Below are positions 16,811-25,448 of a stretch of 64,000 bases of DNA, piece after piece. Location of the stretch: positions 1 to 64,000 of the forward strand of contig JAAFHY010000008.1 in assembly GCA_013298505.1 (NCBI GenBank), written 5' to 3'. This DNA is from Cytophagales bacterium (GTDB lineage Bacteria > Bacteroidota > Bacteroidia > Cytophagales > Cyclobacteriaceae). The notes below the pieces were generated by a model that worked only from the letters and a program-made list of their open reading frames with translations, made no database searches and was not told the origin of the DNA. Made by a program: the position numbers and the translations under genes. The first letter of the stretch is position 1. The number at the start of each line of letters is the position of its first letter.

Positions 16811-18127
16811 ATGGTAATAGTAAAATTTGGTGGCACCTCGGTAGGTAAACCCGAGCGCATGAAAAAAATTGCCGAGCTCGTGCTTGCAATGCCTGGAAAA
16901 AAAATTGTAGTGCTCTCTGCGCTGAGCGGCACGACCAACGCGCTGGTGCGGATTGGTGAGCATCTTTCTGCAAAACAACAGACAGGTGCACAAAACGAAA
17001 TTGCTGAATTAGAAAAGCACTACCTACAATTTATAAAAGAGCTGTACTCTTCCAGTGCTTACCAAGCCATCGGCCAAGAAATAGTAAGCAGATATTTCAG
17101 TTTATTTCGATTGCTGGCAGCGGGTCGGTTTGACGATAGAAGTTACAGAGAGTTATTAGCACAAGGCGAATTACTATCTACCGAGCTGTTTTATCATCAT
17201 CTGCAAGAGCGCAAAATAAATGCCCGCCTTTTGCCTGCACTCCACTTCATGTCGATTGACGAAAATAATGAACCTGAGCTTGAGAAAATCAGCGAGCGCT
17301 TGATGCCGATTTTAGAAACCATGCAAGCCGACATTATTGTTACGCAAGGCTACATTTGCCGAAACAACAAAAATGAAATTGATAATCTAAAAAGAGGCGG
17401 CAGCGATTATACCGCCTCGCTGATTGGCGCGGCTATACGTGCCGAAGAAATACAGATATGGACAGACATTGATGGCATGCACAACAATGACCCGCGGATT
17501 GTAAAGAAAACGGTTCCTATTGCAGAATTGACTTTTGATGAGGCGTCTGAGTTGGCCTACTTCGGGGCGAAAATTTTACATCCGTCCACGATCGTTCCCG
17601 CACAAAAATATTCTGTTCCAGTAAGGTTAAAAAACACGATGGACGAGAAGGCCGCTGGCACGATCATCAGCGATAAGGGCTCGCGCGGGCAGTTCAAAGC
17701 CATTGCCGCCAAAGATGGCATTACGGCCATCAATATTAAGTCATCGCGCATGCTACTGGCCTACGGATTTCTGCGCAAAGTTTTTGAGGTGTTTGAAAAA
17801 AATAAAACCTCCATCGACATGATCTCCACCTCAGAGGTAGCGGTTTCGGTTACCATAGACGACTCTGCACACTTGGCAGAAATTGTGCGCGAGCTTGAAA
17901 GCTTTGGTATCATTGAGGTGGATAAAGACCAAACCATCATTTGTATTGTAGGCAATGCCCTAGCCGAAAAGGAAGCGGTTCTAAAAGAAGTTTTTGAGGC
18001 ATTGGCCACCATTAAAATACGGATGGTATCATTTGGGGGCAGCCATAACAATATCTCTATTTTGGTTAATTCTTCACAAAAAGAGAAAGCATTGAATTTG
18101 CTGAACGAGGGGCTTTTTAATTTGTAA
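16811..18127 (+). CDS. lysC: Aspartate kinase
   Basis: Phosphorylates aspartate, first step to lysine, threonine, methionine and diaminopimelate. The 438-residue monofunctional enzyme opens with the family signature VKFGGTSVGKPERM (residues 4-17), has the aspartate/ATP site KRGGSDYTASLIGAA (about 196-210) and WTDIDGMHNNDPR (about 217-229), and ends with two ACT regulatory domains (about 295-438), so feedback control by an end product is likely. A weak -7-like TATCTTTA lies at 16779-16786. No homoserine dehydrogenase is fused. It stands alone, followed by a repeat-rich gap before nhaD. Confidence 0.94.
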   Translation: MVIVKFGGTSVGKPERMKKIAELVLAMPGKKIVVLSALSGTTNALVRIGEHLSAKQQTGAQNEIAELEKHYLQFIKELYSSSAYQAIGQEIVSRYFSLFRLLAAGRFDDRSYRELLAQGELLSTELFYHHLQERKINARLLPALHFMSIDENNEPELEKISERLMPILETMQADIIVTQGYICRNNKNEIDNLKRGGSDYTASLIGAAIRAEEIQIWTDIDGMHNNDPRIVKKTVPIAELTFDEASELAYFGAKILHPSTIVPAQKYSVPVRLKNTMDEKAAGTIISDKGSRGQFKAIAAKDGITAINIKSSRMLLAYGFLRKVFEVFEKNKTSIDMISTSEVAVSVTIDDSAHLAEIVRELESFGIIEVDKDQTIICIVGNALAEKEAVLKEVFEALATIKIRMVSFGGSHNNISILVNSSQKEKALNLLNEGLFNL

Positions 18128-18129
18128 TG

Positions 18130-18215
18130 GGAAAGACGGAGGATGGAAGTTGGAGGATGGAACTTCTAACCTCTAGTTTCTAACCTCCATCCTCTAACCT
18201 CTTGCTTCTTACGTC
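18130..18215. repeat. Purine-rich inverted/direct repeat between lysC and nhaD
   Basis: GGAGGATGG occurs twice (from 18138 and 18152), followed by the complementary CTCCATCCTC at 18185-18194 and a further CTCTAACCTC. The segment can fold into a long imperfect hairpin and may serve as the lysC terminator, but it looks more like a repeat expanded by slippage or an intergenic palindromic element. Confidence 0.5.
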
Positions 18216-18250
18216 CCCATTTCCCTCAAATGAAATTTCAAGCGCACTCG

Positions 18251-18280
18251 TTTGAGTTTTAATTTTTCCGCCTATCTTTA
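18251..18280 (+). promoter_or_regulatory. Promoter of nhaD
   Basis: TTTG at 18251-18254 and TATCTTTA at 18273-18280 are separated by 18 bp, one base off the Bacteroidota consensus in the last position. A start near 18284 would give a leader of about 18 nt. Confidence 0.5.
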
Positions 18281-18301
18281 CCATAGACCAAACCTAAGGC
18301 T

Positions 18302-19591
18302 ATGGAAATCTTTGTCATTGTCATTTTCGTGGTGGGCTATATTGCCATTGCGATGGAGCATCCTATTAAAATCAATAAGACTGCTTCGGCCCTGCTAACG
18401 GGCGTACTTTGCTGGACATTGTACGCGCTCTCATCGCACGAACCCACCAAAGTAGGGGGCGAACTATCGCACCATCTGGCAAGTGTCTCAGAAATTCTTT
18501 TCTTTTTGATGGGTGCCATGACGATTGTAGAACTGGTAGATGCGTACCAAGGTTTTAGTTTGATCACCGATCGCATCAACACCAAAAATCCAAAAATCCT
18601 GCTGTGGCTTATTTGCTTCGTTACTTTTTTCCTGTCAGCTATTTTAGATAATCTCACTACTTCCATTGTGATGATCTCGCTCATTCGGAAATTAATTCCC
18701 AATAAAGAAATGCGGATGTTTTTTGCTGGGATGATAATTATCGCTGCCAATGCAGGGGGTGCCTGGACTCCCATTGGCGATGTAACCACCACTATGCTTT
18801 GGATTGGCGGACAAATATCTACCGTTAATATTATGAAGGTACTTTTTGTGCCTAGCGTGATGTGCCTTTTTGTGCCGCTTGTTTACTTAAGCTTTACGCT
18901 GAAAGGAGAATTGGGCGAACATCGAAACACCGCGCACATGCACACGCATGAAGGTGAGAAACCAAAAGGTAGCACCGCTATGTTACTACTCGGTGTGGGC
19001 GCATTAGTTTTTGTACCTGTGTTCAAAACCATTACACACTTGCCTCCTTATATTGGTATGTTGCTGGGGCTTGGCGTTTTGTGGGTTATATCTGAATTGA
19101 TAAACCCACATGCAGATGAGGCCGCCCGAAAACCTTATACGGCAGCCGGTGCGCTTTCGCGGATCGATTCGTCAAGCGTATTATTCTTCTTAGGCATTCT
19201 GTTGGCCGTGGGCGCACTAGAGTCGATGGAAATACTTCATCACTTTGCCAGCTCGTTAGATACCGCCTTTGGCGACAATCGGATTATTGTCACCCTTATT
19301 GGGCTACTCTCGGCCGTGGTAGATAATGTGCCGTTGGTAGCTGCCAGCATGGGTATGTATAGTTTAGAAACTTACCCGATGGATCATTTGATTTGGGAAT
19401 ATTTGGCTTATTGCGCAGGTACTGGAGGTAGCATTCTTATTATCGGTTCGGCTGCTGGCGTTGCCGTAATGGGCATGGAAAAAATAGACTTTATCTGGTA
19501 CTTGAAAAAGATTAGCCTCATTGCTATGCTCGGCTACTTTGCTGGTGCCGCCTGCTACTTAGCCATTGAACATTTTTTGCTCGGGGTGTAA
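18302..19591 (+). CDS. nhaD: Na+/H+ antiporter NhaD
   Basis: A 429-residue inner-membrane antiporter of the NhaD group (ion transporter superfamily), exporting sodium for proton uptake. Around a dozen hydrophobic segments are visible. Conserved polar membrane motifs include SAILDNLTTSIVMISL (about 112-127), NAGGAWTPIGDVTTTMLW (about 148-165) and SAVVDNVPLVAASMG (about 337-351), the paired unwound-helix Asp/Asn-Thr motifs of the family. It has its own promoter and converges on the dehydrogenase gene across a shared inverted repeat. NhaD is typical of marine or soda-lake relatives but is also found in freshwater and soil Bacteroidota. Confidence 0.92.
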   Translation: MEIFVIVIFVVGYIAIAMEHPIKINKTASALLTGVLCWTLYALSSHEPTKVGGELSHHLASVSEILFFLMGAMTIVELVDAYQGFSLITDRINTKNPKILLWLICFVTFFLSAILDNLTTSIVMISLIRKLIPNKEMRMFFAGMIIIAANAGGAWTPIGDVTTTMLWIGGQISTVNIMKVLFVPSVMCLFVPLVYLSFTLKGELGEHRNTAHMHTHEGEKPKGSTAMLLLGVGALVFVPVFKTITHLPPYIGMLLGLGVLWVISELINPHADEAARKPYTAAGALSRIDSSSVLFFLGILLAVGALESMEILHHFASSLDTAFGDNRIIVTLIGLLSAVVDNVPLVAASMGMYSLETYPMDHLIWEYLAYCAGTGGSILIIGSAAGVAVMGMEKIDFIWYLKKISLIAMLGYFAGAACYLAIEHFLLGV

Positions 19592-19604
19592 CGATTAGGG
19601 ATTG

Positions 19605-19663
19605 GGCATTAGGACTTAGGCATTAGAGAGCTTGTATCTTACTAAGTCCTAAGTCCCAATGCC
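19605..19663. terminator. Inverted repeat between convergent nhaD and dehydrogenase genes
   Basis: GGCATTAGGACTTAG at 19605-19619 pairs with CTAAGTCCTAAGTCCCAATGCC at 19642-19663, allowing a stem of roughly 14 bp with a small internal loop. It sits between two converging genes and probably terminates both, although no long T-run follows. The repeated ACTTAG/CTAAGT units also resemble dispersed intergenic palindromes. Confidence 0.5.
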
Positions 19664-19666
19664 ATT

Positions 19667-20893
19667 CTATACCAACTGCTTCAATGCAATCTCAAAAGAT
19701 GCTTGGGCTATTTTTGTTTTTGAAGAGTTCACCTTTCTAGTCTTCTCCAAGGCCGTTCTGATAGTTGCCGAAATATCATTAAAAATCGAGGCATCGTCCA
19801 TGGCTACTTCGTTTTGCATGAAGTAGGCAAACACGCGCGCCATACCACAGTTGGCAATAAAATCGGGGATGATCGAAAATTGTTCATCGGCATATAGCCC
19901 CGTAGCGCCAAAGAAAATTTCTGGATCGGCAAAAGGTACATTCGCCCCGCACGAGAACACTTCTACTTTTGAAGCAATCATCCGATCGACTTGCTCTTTG
20001 GTAACAAGCCGCGATGCAGCGGCTGGAATAAACACTTCAAATTCTAAATCCCAAATTTTATTGTTAACGACATCAAAGCTCAATAGATCAGGAGTAACTA
20101 AGCGATTCCCATCACGGTTTATCACCAGTTTACAAATCTCATCGTGGCTAAAGCCAGACTGATTAATCAATCCTCCTTCGCGGGTTAAAATGCCAACAAT
20201 TTTTGCACCCGCTTGCGATAGATAAAATCCCGCGGCAGCGCCTACATTTCCCCAGCCCTGAACTACTATTCTCTTGCCTGCTAGGTGTCCTCCCCATAAT
20301 GCATAATAATGTTTCACTGCCTCTGCTACTCCGTAGCCCGTGCACATATCGGCAATAGTATATTTTTTTGAAAGCGATGGCGTGTAGCGCTCGTCTTCAA
20401 TCACCTTTATCACTCCTTGCCTTAATTGACCAATGCGATTTACCTTTTGTGGTTCGGTGGGTTTAAAGTGGCCAGTAAATACGCCCTCTTGCGGATGCCA
20501 AATGCCCACATCTTCGGTATGCGGAATCACCTCGTGAATTTCATCCACATTCATATCGCCACCTGTACCGTAGTAATATTTTAGCAATGGCATCACGGCC
20601 GTATACCATCTGTGTAGCACACCTGCTTTGCGCGGATCGTTCGGATCAAAATTTATTCCTGATTTTGCGCCACCGATTGGCGGGCCACTTACAGTAAATT
20701 TTACTTCCATCGTCTTCGCGAGCGATTCTACTTCGCGTTTATCTAAGCCTGCACGCATGCGTGTGCCACCGCCTGCGGCACCACCTCTTAGCGAGTTGAT
20801 TACTACCCATCCTTCTGCTTCGGTTTCAGAATCTTTCCATTCAAAAACAATTTCAGGTCGTTTCTTTTCAAACTTTTGTAAAAGATCTTTCAT
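19667..20893 (-). CDS. Glu/Leu/Phe/Val-type amino-acid dehydrogenase
   Basis: A 408-residue NAD(P)-dependent dehydrogenase. The start MKDLLQKFEKKRP at 20893 is chosen over a longer frame with no family-like sequence. The N-terminal dimerisation domain has the glycine-rich SLRGGAAGGGTRMRAGLD and the catalytic Lys region GPPIGGAKSGINFDP (about 78-92); the Rossmann domain has VVQGWGNVGAAAGFYLSQAGAK (GxGxxG, about 205-220). Family members deaminate glutamate, leucine, valine or phenylalanine; residues choosing among these were not resolved. Divergent from coaX. Confidence 0.9.
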   Translation of the reverse strand: MKDLLQKFEKKRPEIVFEWKDSETEAEGWVVINSLRGGAAGGGTRMRAGLDKREVESLAKTMEVKFTVSGPPIGGAKSGINFDPNDPRKAGVLHRWYTAVMPLLKYYYGTGGDMNVDEIHEVIPHTEDVGIWHPQEGVFTGHFKPTEPQKVNRIGQLRQGVIKVIEDERYTPSLSKKYTIADMCTGYGVAEAVKHYYALWGGHLAGKRIVVQGWGNVGAAAGFYLSQAGAKIVGILTREGGLINQSGFSHDEICKLVINRDGNRLVTPDLLSFDVVNNKIWDLEFEVFIPAAASRLVTKEQVDRMIASKVEVFSCGANVPFADPEIFFGATGLYADEQFSIIPDFIANCGMARVFAYFMQNEVAMDDASIFNDISATIRTALEKTRKVNSSKTKIAQASFEIALKQLV

Positions 20894-21070
20894 CGTAAGT
20901 GTTTCTTGTAAAAATGTAAAATTGAGGTAAAGTATTGAAGTATAAAAGTGAGTAGGATAGCTTTGCCATGAATTTTGCAGGATGAGAGAATACTCAAAAT
21001 CTATGTTTCCTATGTGGCTATGTGGTTCAAAGCTGTTACAAAGGTCTCTCATTAAAATGTTGTTACTTTT

Positions 21071-21793
21071 ATGAATATGAATTTAGTGGTAGACGCAGGC
21101 AACACACGCATCAAAGCTGCTTTGTTTCAAAACGAGCAGCTCGTAAACAAATTCATCGTTCATTCGCCCGATCAACTCAAAATAGAAATTGAAAAATATC
21201 AGCTAGAAAATGTAATGATCAGTTCGGTCAATCATTCTCAAGAAGATTTTTCTTTCATCCTCGTAAGCAAAAAGATTTTTTTTTTAACGCAAAGCCTGCC
21301 CTTGCCCATAACCAACGGCTACGGCACGCCCTCTACACTCGGCCTAGATCGTCTCGCAGCAGCGTGCGGAGCTTTCTCATTATTCCCAACTCGCAACTGT
21401 TTAGTGGTTGATGCGGGCACGTGTATCAACTATGAATTTATCAACGACAAAGGTGTATACTTAGGTGGAGCAATCTCGCCAGGCATTGAAATGAGGTACA
21501 AAGCCATGCATACGTTTACTGCGCGCCTGCCGTTAATTACTTCGCTTGATGATGTTAATATGCTAGGCACAACTACCGAAGAATGCATGCAAAGCGGAGT
21601 GGTAAATGGCGTGATTAGCGAAGTGAACGGAATTATTGATTGGTATCGCGAAAAACACCCTTCTATTGTTGTACTTATTTGTGGGGGCAATGCTCCTTTT
21701 TTTGAAAACAGGCTGAAACCTACCATATTTGCAGCCCCTGATCTGGTTTTAATGGGTTTGAACAGGATTTTACGCTACAATGCCTCATTTTAA
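21071..21793 (+). CDS. coaX: Type III pantothenate kinase CoaX
   Basis: Phosphorylates pantothenate, first step of coenzyme A synthesis, by the CoaX enzyme that differs from CoaA and needs a monovalent cation. The 240 residues show the ASKHA phosphate loops: LVVDAGNTRIKAALF at the start, GTPSTLGLDRLAAACGAF in the middle (about 86-103), CLVVDAGTCINYEFI (about 113-127) and YLGGAISPGIEMRYKAMH (about 133-150). ATG at 21077 is an equally possible start. The last 14 bp overlap the outer-membrane protein gene, an arrangement suggesting translational coupling. Confidence 0.94.
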   Translation: MNMNLVVDAGNTRIKAALFQNEQLVNKFIVHSPDQLKIEIEKYQLENVMISSVNHSQEDFSFILVSKKIFFLTQSLPLPITNGYGTPSTLGLDRLAAACGAFSLFPTRNCLVVDAGTCINYEFINDKGVYLGGAISPGIEMRYKAMHTFTARLPLITSLDDVNMLGTTTEECMQSGVVNGVISEVNGIIDWYREKHPSIVVLICGGNAPFFENRLKPTIFAAPDLVLMGLNRILRYNASF

Positions 21794-23045
21794 AAGTAGT
21801 ATACTCACTTACTTAGCAGTTTTCGCTTCGAGCGTGGCCTTTAGCCAAGTAGCCAATAGCCCTTTTTCAACTTTTGGATTAGGCCAAACCTATGGCAACG
21901 CACTGGCTCAAAATCAAGGGATGGGTGGCGTGGGCATTAGCAATCCAAGTTCGTGGTATATCAATAATCAAAACCCGGCACTGCTCACTTACAATTACGT
22001 AACGAGTTTTCAGGCGGGCATGATCTTAGAAAACAGAACCATTAGTGATGGAGCAAGCTCATTAAAAAATGCCACAGGCAATTTAAATTACTTGGTGGTA
22101 GCCTTTCCAATAAAGTCAGGAAAGTGGACTACCTCGCTGGGGCTGATGCCATATTCAAGCGCCAACTATAAATTGCTTCGGCAAGATGCAGTACTAAACG
22201 GGCCAAATAATTCTACCGTATCGCAAGAGTTGGGTACGGGCGGCCTCAATAAATTCTATTGGTCTAACGGAGTGAAAGTACATAAGTATATCAATGTTGG
22301 AGTAAGCACCTCATATATTTTTGGATCATTGATAACTGAGCAAACTCAACAGCTCGACCGCCTCACACTTTTTAATTCGCTGATAAAGGAAAGAAACTAC
22401 ATCAAAGATTTTAATTTTTCGGGTGGCGTATTTTTTCATAAAGATTCGTTGTTCAAAAAAGATTTTAGAATTGGTGTAGGCCTTGTTTACGATTTACAAT
22501 CTAACCTGCGCACATTAACTTCTATTGAGATTCAACAAAACTCAATTCAAGGACAAAATATTTCTACCACCAAGCCCATCGAAAACCAACCCGGATCCAT
22601 CGTATTGCCTCAATCAGGAGGGTTCGGTATATCCTTCAGTAGGCCAGGCTTTTGGACGGTGGCCGGAGATTTTAATTTTCTCGATTACAATCAATACAGA
22701 GGTTTTACTGGCAGATCAGTTTCCACCACTACGGGCATCAGAAGCGGTATTGGAGTTGAGCTTTTGCCCGATCCATCGGGAGCAGGAAATTATTTAAAAC
22801 GAATGACTTACCGAACAGGCGTAAGCTACGAGCGGCTTCCTTATTTAGCGGCTGGTAATAAAGTGGAAGATTTTGGCATTAATTTTGGCTTATCGCTTCC
22901 CGTAGGCATTTCTACTTTAGATTTATCGCTTAAAGTCGGAAAAAGAGGTGCCATTAGTCAAAATACCATTGAAGAAAACTATTTTAAGTTTTACTTTGGC
23001 ATGACTTTTAACGATAGATGGTTTATTAAAAGGAAATTTGATTGA
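21780..23045 (+). CDS. Outer-membrane beta-barrel protein
   Basis: A 421-residue protein with signal peptide (about 1-23, cut near VAFSQ) and then alternating amphipathic strands ending in an aromatic residue (final strand ...MTFNDRWFIKRKFD), as in FadL/OmpP1-like transport barrels of Bacteroidota. The N-terminal segment SPFSTFGLGQTYGNALAQNQ with NPALLTY resembles the plug region of PorV/FadL-like proteins. It is overlapped by coaX, and a TPR lipid- or envelope-related cluster follows. Substrate unknown. Confidence 0.75.
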   Translation: MPHFKSSILTYLAVFASSVAFSQVANSPFSTFGLGQTYGNALAQNQGMGGVGISNPSSWYINNQNPALLTYNYVTSFQAGMILENRTISDGASSLKNATGNLNYLVVAFPIKSGKWTTSLGLMPYSSANYKLLRQDAVLNGPNNSTVSQELGTGGLNKFYWSNGVKVHKYINVGVSTSYIFGSLITEQTQQLDRLTLFNSLIKERNYIKDFNFSGGVFFHKDSLFKKDFRIGVGLVYDLQSNLRTLTSIEIQQNSIQGQNISTTKPIENQPGSIVLPQSGGFGISFSRPGFWTVAGDFNFLDYNQYRGFTGRSVSTTTGIRSGIGVELLPDPSGAGNYLKRMTYRTGVSYERLPYLAAGNKVEDFGINFGLSLPVGISTLDLSLKVGKRGAISQNTIEENYFKFYFGMTFNDRWFIKRKFD

Positions 23046-23046
23046 A

Positions 23047-24420
23047 ATGAAAACAAATATGAAGAAGATTAATTTGAAATCGGTAGTACTAGGCGCAACG
23101 TTTGTAGCCTTCGCTTCATTTGCTGCCATGGCACAATGTAAGCAACAAATATGGCCTGAGAATAGATCGAAGGCCGAGGAGTGTGTTGCCATTTTTGGCG
23201 ATGCCGTAAAACAACAAAATTTTAGATCTGCCACTTCTTCTATTCAATGGATGCTTACTAACGCACCCAATTGGAATACTAAATTATATGTAGATGCCGC
23301 CACTGTGTATGATGGATTGGCCAGCCAAGAAAAAGATGCAGCCAAGAAAAAGATTTTGGTCGATTCGCTTATGCTTATTTATGACATGCGTATTAAAGTT
23401 TGTGGAGACGAAGCAAATGTGCTTAACAGAAAAGCAGCCTCTAACGTAAAGCACAACATCAACAACAAAGAAAAATCGGTTGAATTATTGGCTCTATATG
23501 ATCGTGTATATGAAATCAGCGGCAACAACGTAAACGACAATAACCTAGAGGCTTATATTTCGGTAATCTATGTTAACTTTTTAATTCAAAAGAATTTACC
23601 TGAAGGTCAAAAAACATTGACTGAAGATCAAATCCTAAGTCGCTACGATAAGCTAAGCGCGGTAATTGATGCTAAACTGAAAAAAGCTCTTGAAGAAAAT
23701 AAAACAGGTGATGTAGATAAGTACAAAGCAATCAAAGCCAATGTAGATGATAAGTTAGCTAAAATGGTTCCTATCACCTGCGCCTTTGTAAAGAAAAACT
23801 TAGAGCCACGGTTTAAACAAAACCCAACCGATGTGGTGATGGCGAAGAAAATTTTCGAGTTCATGCTAAAAGATAAGTGTACAGACGATCCACTTTGGTT
23901 AGAAGCAGCAGAATTGGTTCACAAAACATCGCCAGAATTTGCATTGGCTAAAGTGTTAGGTGCTAAATATCTTCAAACAAAGAATTTTGATAAGGCATTG
24001 CCTTTGTTGAACGAAGCACTGACGTTGGCAAAAACACCTGCCGACAAAGCCGAAATAAATGTTCTACTGGGTGATAACGAAAATCAAAAAGGAAGTAAGT
24101 CTGCCGCAAGAGATTATTATAGGAAAGCAATTGCAGCAGATCCAGCCAATAAAGACGGTTACGAAAAAATAGGCGATCTCTACTATTTCTCATTTGCCGA
24201 ATGCTCTAAAAAGCAAAGCTTGGCTGAGGATAGATTGGTATATATTGCAGCTTATGAAATGTATGCAAAGGCAGGAAATCAAGAAAAGATGAAATCAGCT
24301 CGCGGGCAATTCCCTTCAGTAACTGAATTGTTTGAGTTAAACTGGAAAGAAGGAGAGAGCAAAAAAATTAGCTGCTGGGTGGGCGAAACCGTTACACTTC
24401 GCACCCGCGGAAAAGAATAA
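23047..24420 (+). CDS. Secreted TPR-repeat protein
   Basis: A 457-residue exported protein: signal peptide MKTNMKKINLKSVVLGATF...AMAQ, then helix-rich sequence with tetratricopeptide repeats best seen near the C-terminus (ALPLLNEALTLAKTPADKAE and SAARDYYRKAIAADPANKDG). The start at 23047 lies 1 bp after the preceding stop, so it is co-transcribed with the barrel protein. Eight or so cysteines are unusual for a periplasmic Bacteroidota protein and may form disulfides. Probable periplasmic scaffold; exact function unknown. Confidence 0.75.
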   Translation: MKTNMKKINLKSVVLGATFVAFASFAAMAQCKQQIWPENRSKAEECVAIFGDAVKQQNFRSATSSIQWMLTNAPNWNTKLYVDAATVYDGLASQEKDAAKKKILVDSLMLIYDMRIKVCGDEANVLNRKAASNVKHNINNKEKSVELLALYDRVYEISGNNVNDNNLEAYISVIYVNFLIQKNLPEGQKTLTEDQILSRYDKLSAVIDAKLKKALEENKTGDVDKYKAIKANVDDKLAKMVPITCAFVKKNLEPRFKQNPTDVVMAKKIFEFMLKDKCTDDPLWLEAAELVHKTSPEFALAKVLGAKYLQTKNFDKALPLLNEALTLAKTPADKAEINVLLGDNENQKGSKSAARDYYRKAIAADPANKDGYEKIGDLYYFSFAECSKKQSLAEDRLVYIAAYEMYAKAGNQEKMKSARGQFPSVTELFELNWKEGESKKISCWVGETVTLRTRGKE

Positions 24421-24439
24421 TTACAAACACAAGCAATGC

Positions 24440-24468
24440 AAGAAGGCTGGCCATACGCCAGCCTTCTT
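24440..24468 (+). terminator. Strong hairpin after the TPR gene
   Basis: AAGAAGGCTGGC and GCCAGCCTTCTT form a perfect 12-bp stem around CATAC. The T-run after it is short (CATTTAATG), so it may terminate partly or stabilise the upstream mRNA 3' end, leaving some read-through into lptC. Confidence 0.65.
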
Positions 24469-24490
24469 CATTTAATGTAACGTATACGAA

Positions 24491-25039
24491 ATGAAATCGA
24501 GCAGAAGCATTTTGTTTTTTATGATTCCAGTCATAGCGGTTGGCTTTCTTTTTTCTTCCTGCACTAAAAAAGAAGCCACCAAGGTAATTGTATACGAAGG
24601 CCCGCTGCGCGAAGCAGAAGATGTGTTGATGCACTACACGGAAAATGATCGGGTAAAAGCGATACTCAAAGCCAAAAAAATATTCGAGTTTCAAAATGGC
24701 GATCAAGAATTTCCGAACGGTATTTACTTAGAGTTTTTTGACAAAACCGGAAAACTAACATCGGTGTTGCGGGCAAACACGGCTTTCTATTTTAAGAGTG
24801 AAAGCAAGTGGCGCGGAAGAGGAAAAGTAGAAGTAAAAAACATTGAAAAGCAGCAACAGCTAAACTCTGAAGAGCTATTTTGGTTTCCTGGCACTCGCAA
24901 AATCTCTACTGACAAGTTTGTAACCATTACCGATAAACACGACATCTTGTATGGCACGGGCATCGATGCGCTCGAAGACATGTCAAACTACACAATTAAA
25001 AATCCAACTGGTTCTATCGAGGTAAAGGAAAATCAGTAA
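24491..25039 (+). CDS. lptC: LPS export protein LptC (lipoprotein form)
   Basis: A 182-residue LptC-family protein, part of the periplasmic bridge carrying lipopolysaccharide from the inner-membrane LptBFG pump to the outer membrane. It has a lipobox (FLFSSC, Cys near 24) instead of a plain transmembrane anchor, as often in Bacteroidota. The beta-jellyroll is indicated by repeated strands such as GDQEFPNGIYLEFFDKTGKL, TSVLRANTAFYF and the tail GTGIDALEDMSNYTIKNPTG typical of LptC/OstA. It is separated from the next gene by a repeat-containing 250 bp gap. Confidence 0.85.
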   Translation: MKSSRSILFFMIPVIAVGFLFSSCTKKEATKVIVYEGPLREAEDVLMHYTENDRVKAILKAKKIFEFQNGDQEFPNGIYLEFFDKTGKLTSVLRANTAFYFKSESKWRGRGKVEVKNIEKQQQLNSEELFWFPGTRKISTDKFVTITDKHDILYGTGIDALEDMSNYTIKNPTGSIEVKENQ

Positions 25040-25089
25040 GGCTGAACTTTAACGTGTATTTCGGGTGTACGAAAGTTTTGCAATCTGGA

Positions 25090-25197
25090 CTCCCTCACCC
25101 TCAACGAGCCAGCAAGTTAGCATAACTCAGCGACCCCTCTCCCGCGGGAGAGGGGTAAATAACAACTACGATAACAGATGACTTTTGTGGGGTAAGG
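25090..25197. repeat. Palindromic repeat with CCCTCTCCC core
   Basis: CCCCTCTCCC at 25134-25143 and GGGAGAGGGG at 25146-25155 form a perfect 10-bp stem with a 2-bp centre. It is flanked at left by CCCTCACCCTCAACGAG and at right by TGGGGTAAGGG, giving nested complementary ends. A related shorter copy occurs at 52559-52594. This type of CCCTCACCC...CCTCTCCC element is often dispersed in bacterial genomes. No coding potential. Confidence 0.65.
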
Positions 25198-25273
25198 GAA
25201 AAACGGAACGAGTTCCACAAAACTGTAGCGCACCCTGTATTTGAACCACAGAACCCCAGTATTTTTTTAATCG

Positions 25274-25281
25274 TATCTTTG
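25274..25281 (+). promoter_or_regulatory. -7 box of the 51-residue protein gene
   Basis: TATCTTTG matches TAnnTTTG exactly, 8 bp before the ATG at 25290. The predicted start leaves only about 5 nt of leader, so the mRNA may be almost leaderless. No correctly spaced TTTG was found. Confidence 0.5.
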
Positions 25282-25289
25282 CCACAGCA

Positions 25290-25445
25290 ATGAAATTGAT
25301 AGACGCAGTACTGCTTTCGTTGGCAGTGGTTTTTGTAATTATAGGAATTTATGAAGTAATGACCTTGGGTGTTGGCCATGCCTATTGGGCAATTATGCTC
25401 TCGTTTAGCTTCTTATTTCTTTACATGTACCGCAAGAAGAAATAA
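25290..25445 (+). CDS. 51-residue two-helix membrane protein
   Basis: ATG 25290 to TAA 25443-25445. The sequence has two membrane helices (LLSLAVVFVIIGIYEVM and YWAIMLSFSFLFLYMY) joined by a short glycine/histidine loop and ends in RKKK, giving a clear topology. It lies 3 bp before the CorC-type gene and behind a TATCTTTG box, so it is very likely real and the first gene of that operon. Conserved short proteins of this layout occur beside CorC-type genes in Bacteroidota; function unknown. Confidence 0.75.
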   Translation: MKLIDAVLLSLAVVFVIIGIYEVMTLGVGHAYWAIMLSFSFLFLYMYRKKK

Positions 25446-25448
25446 GCC

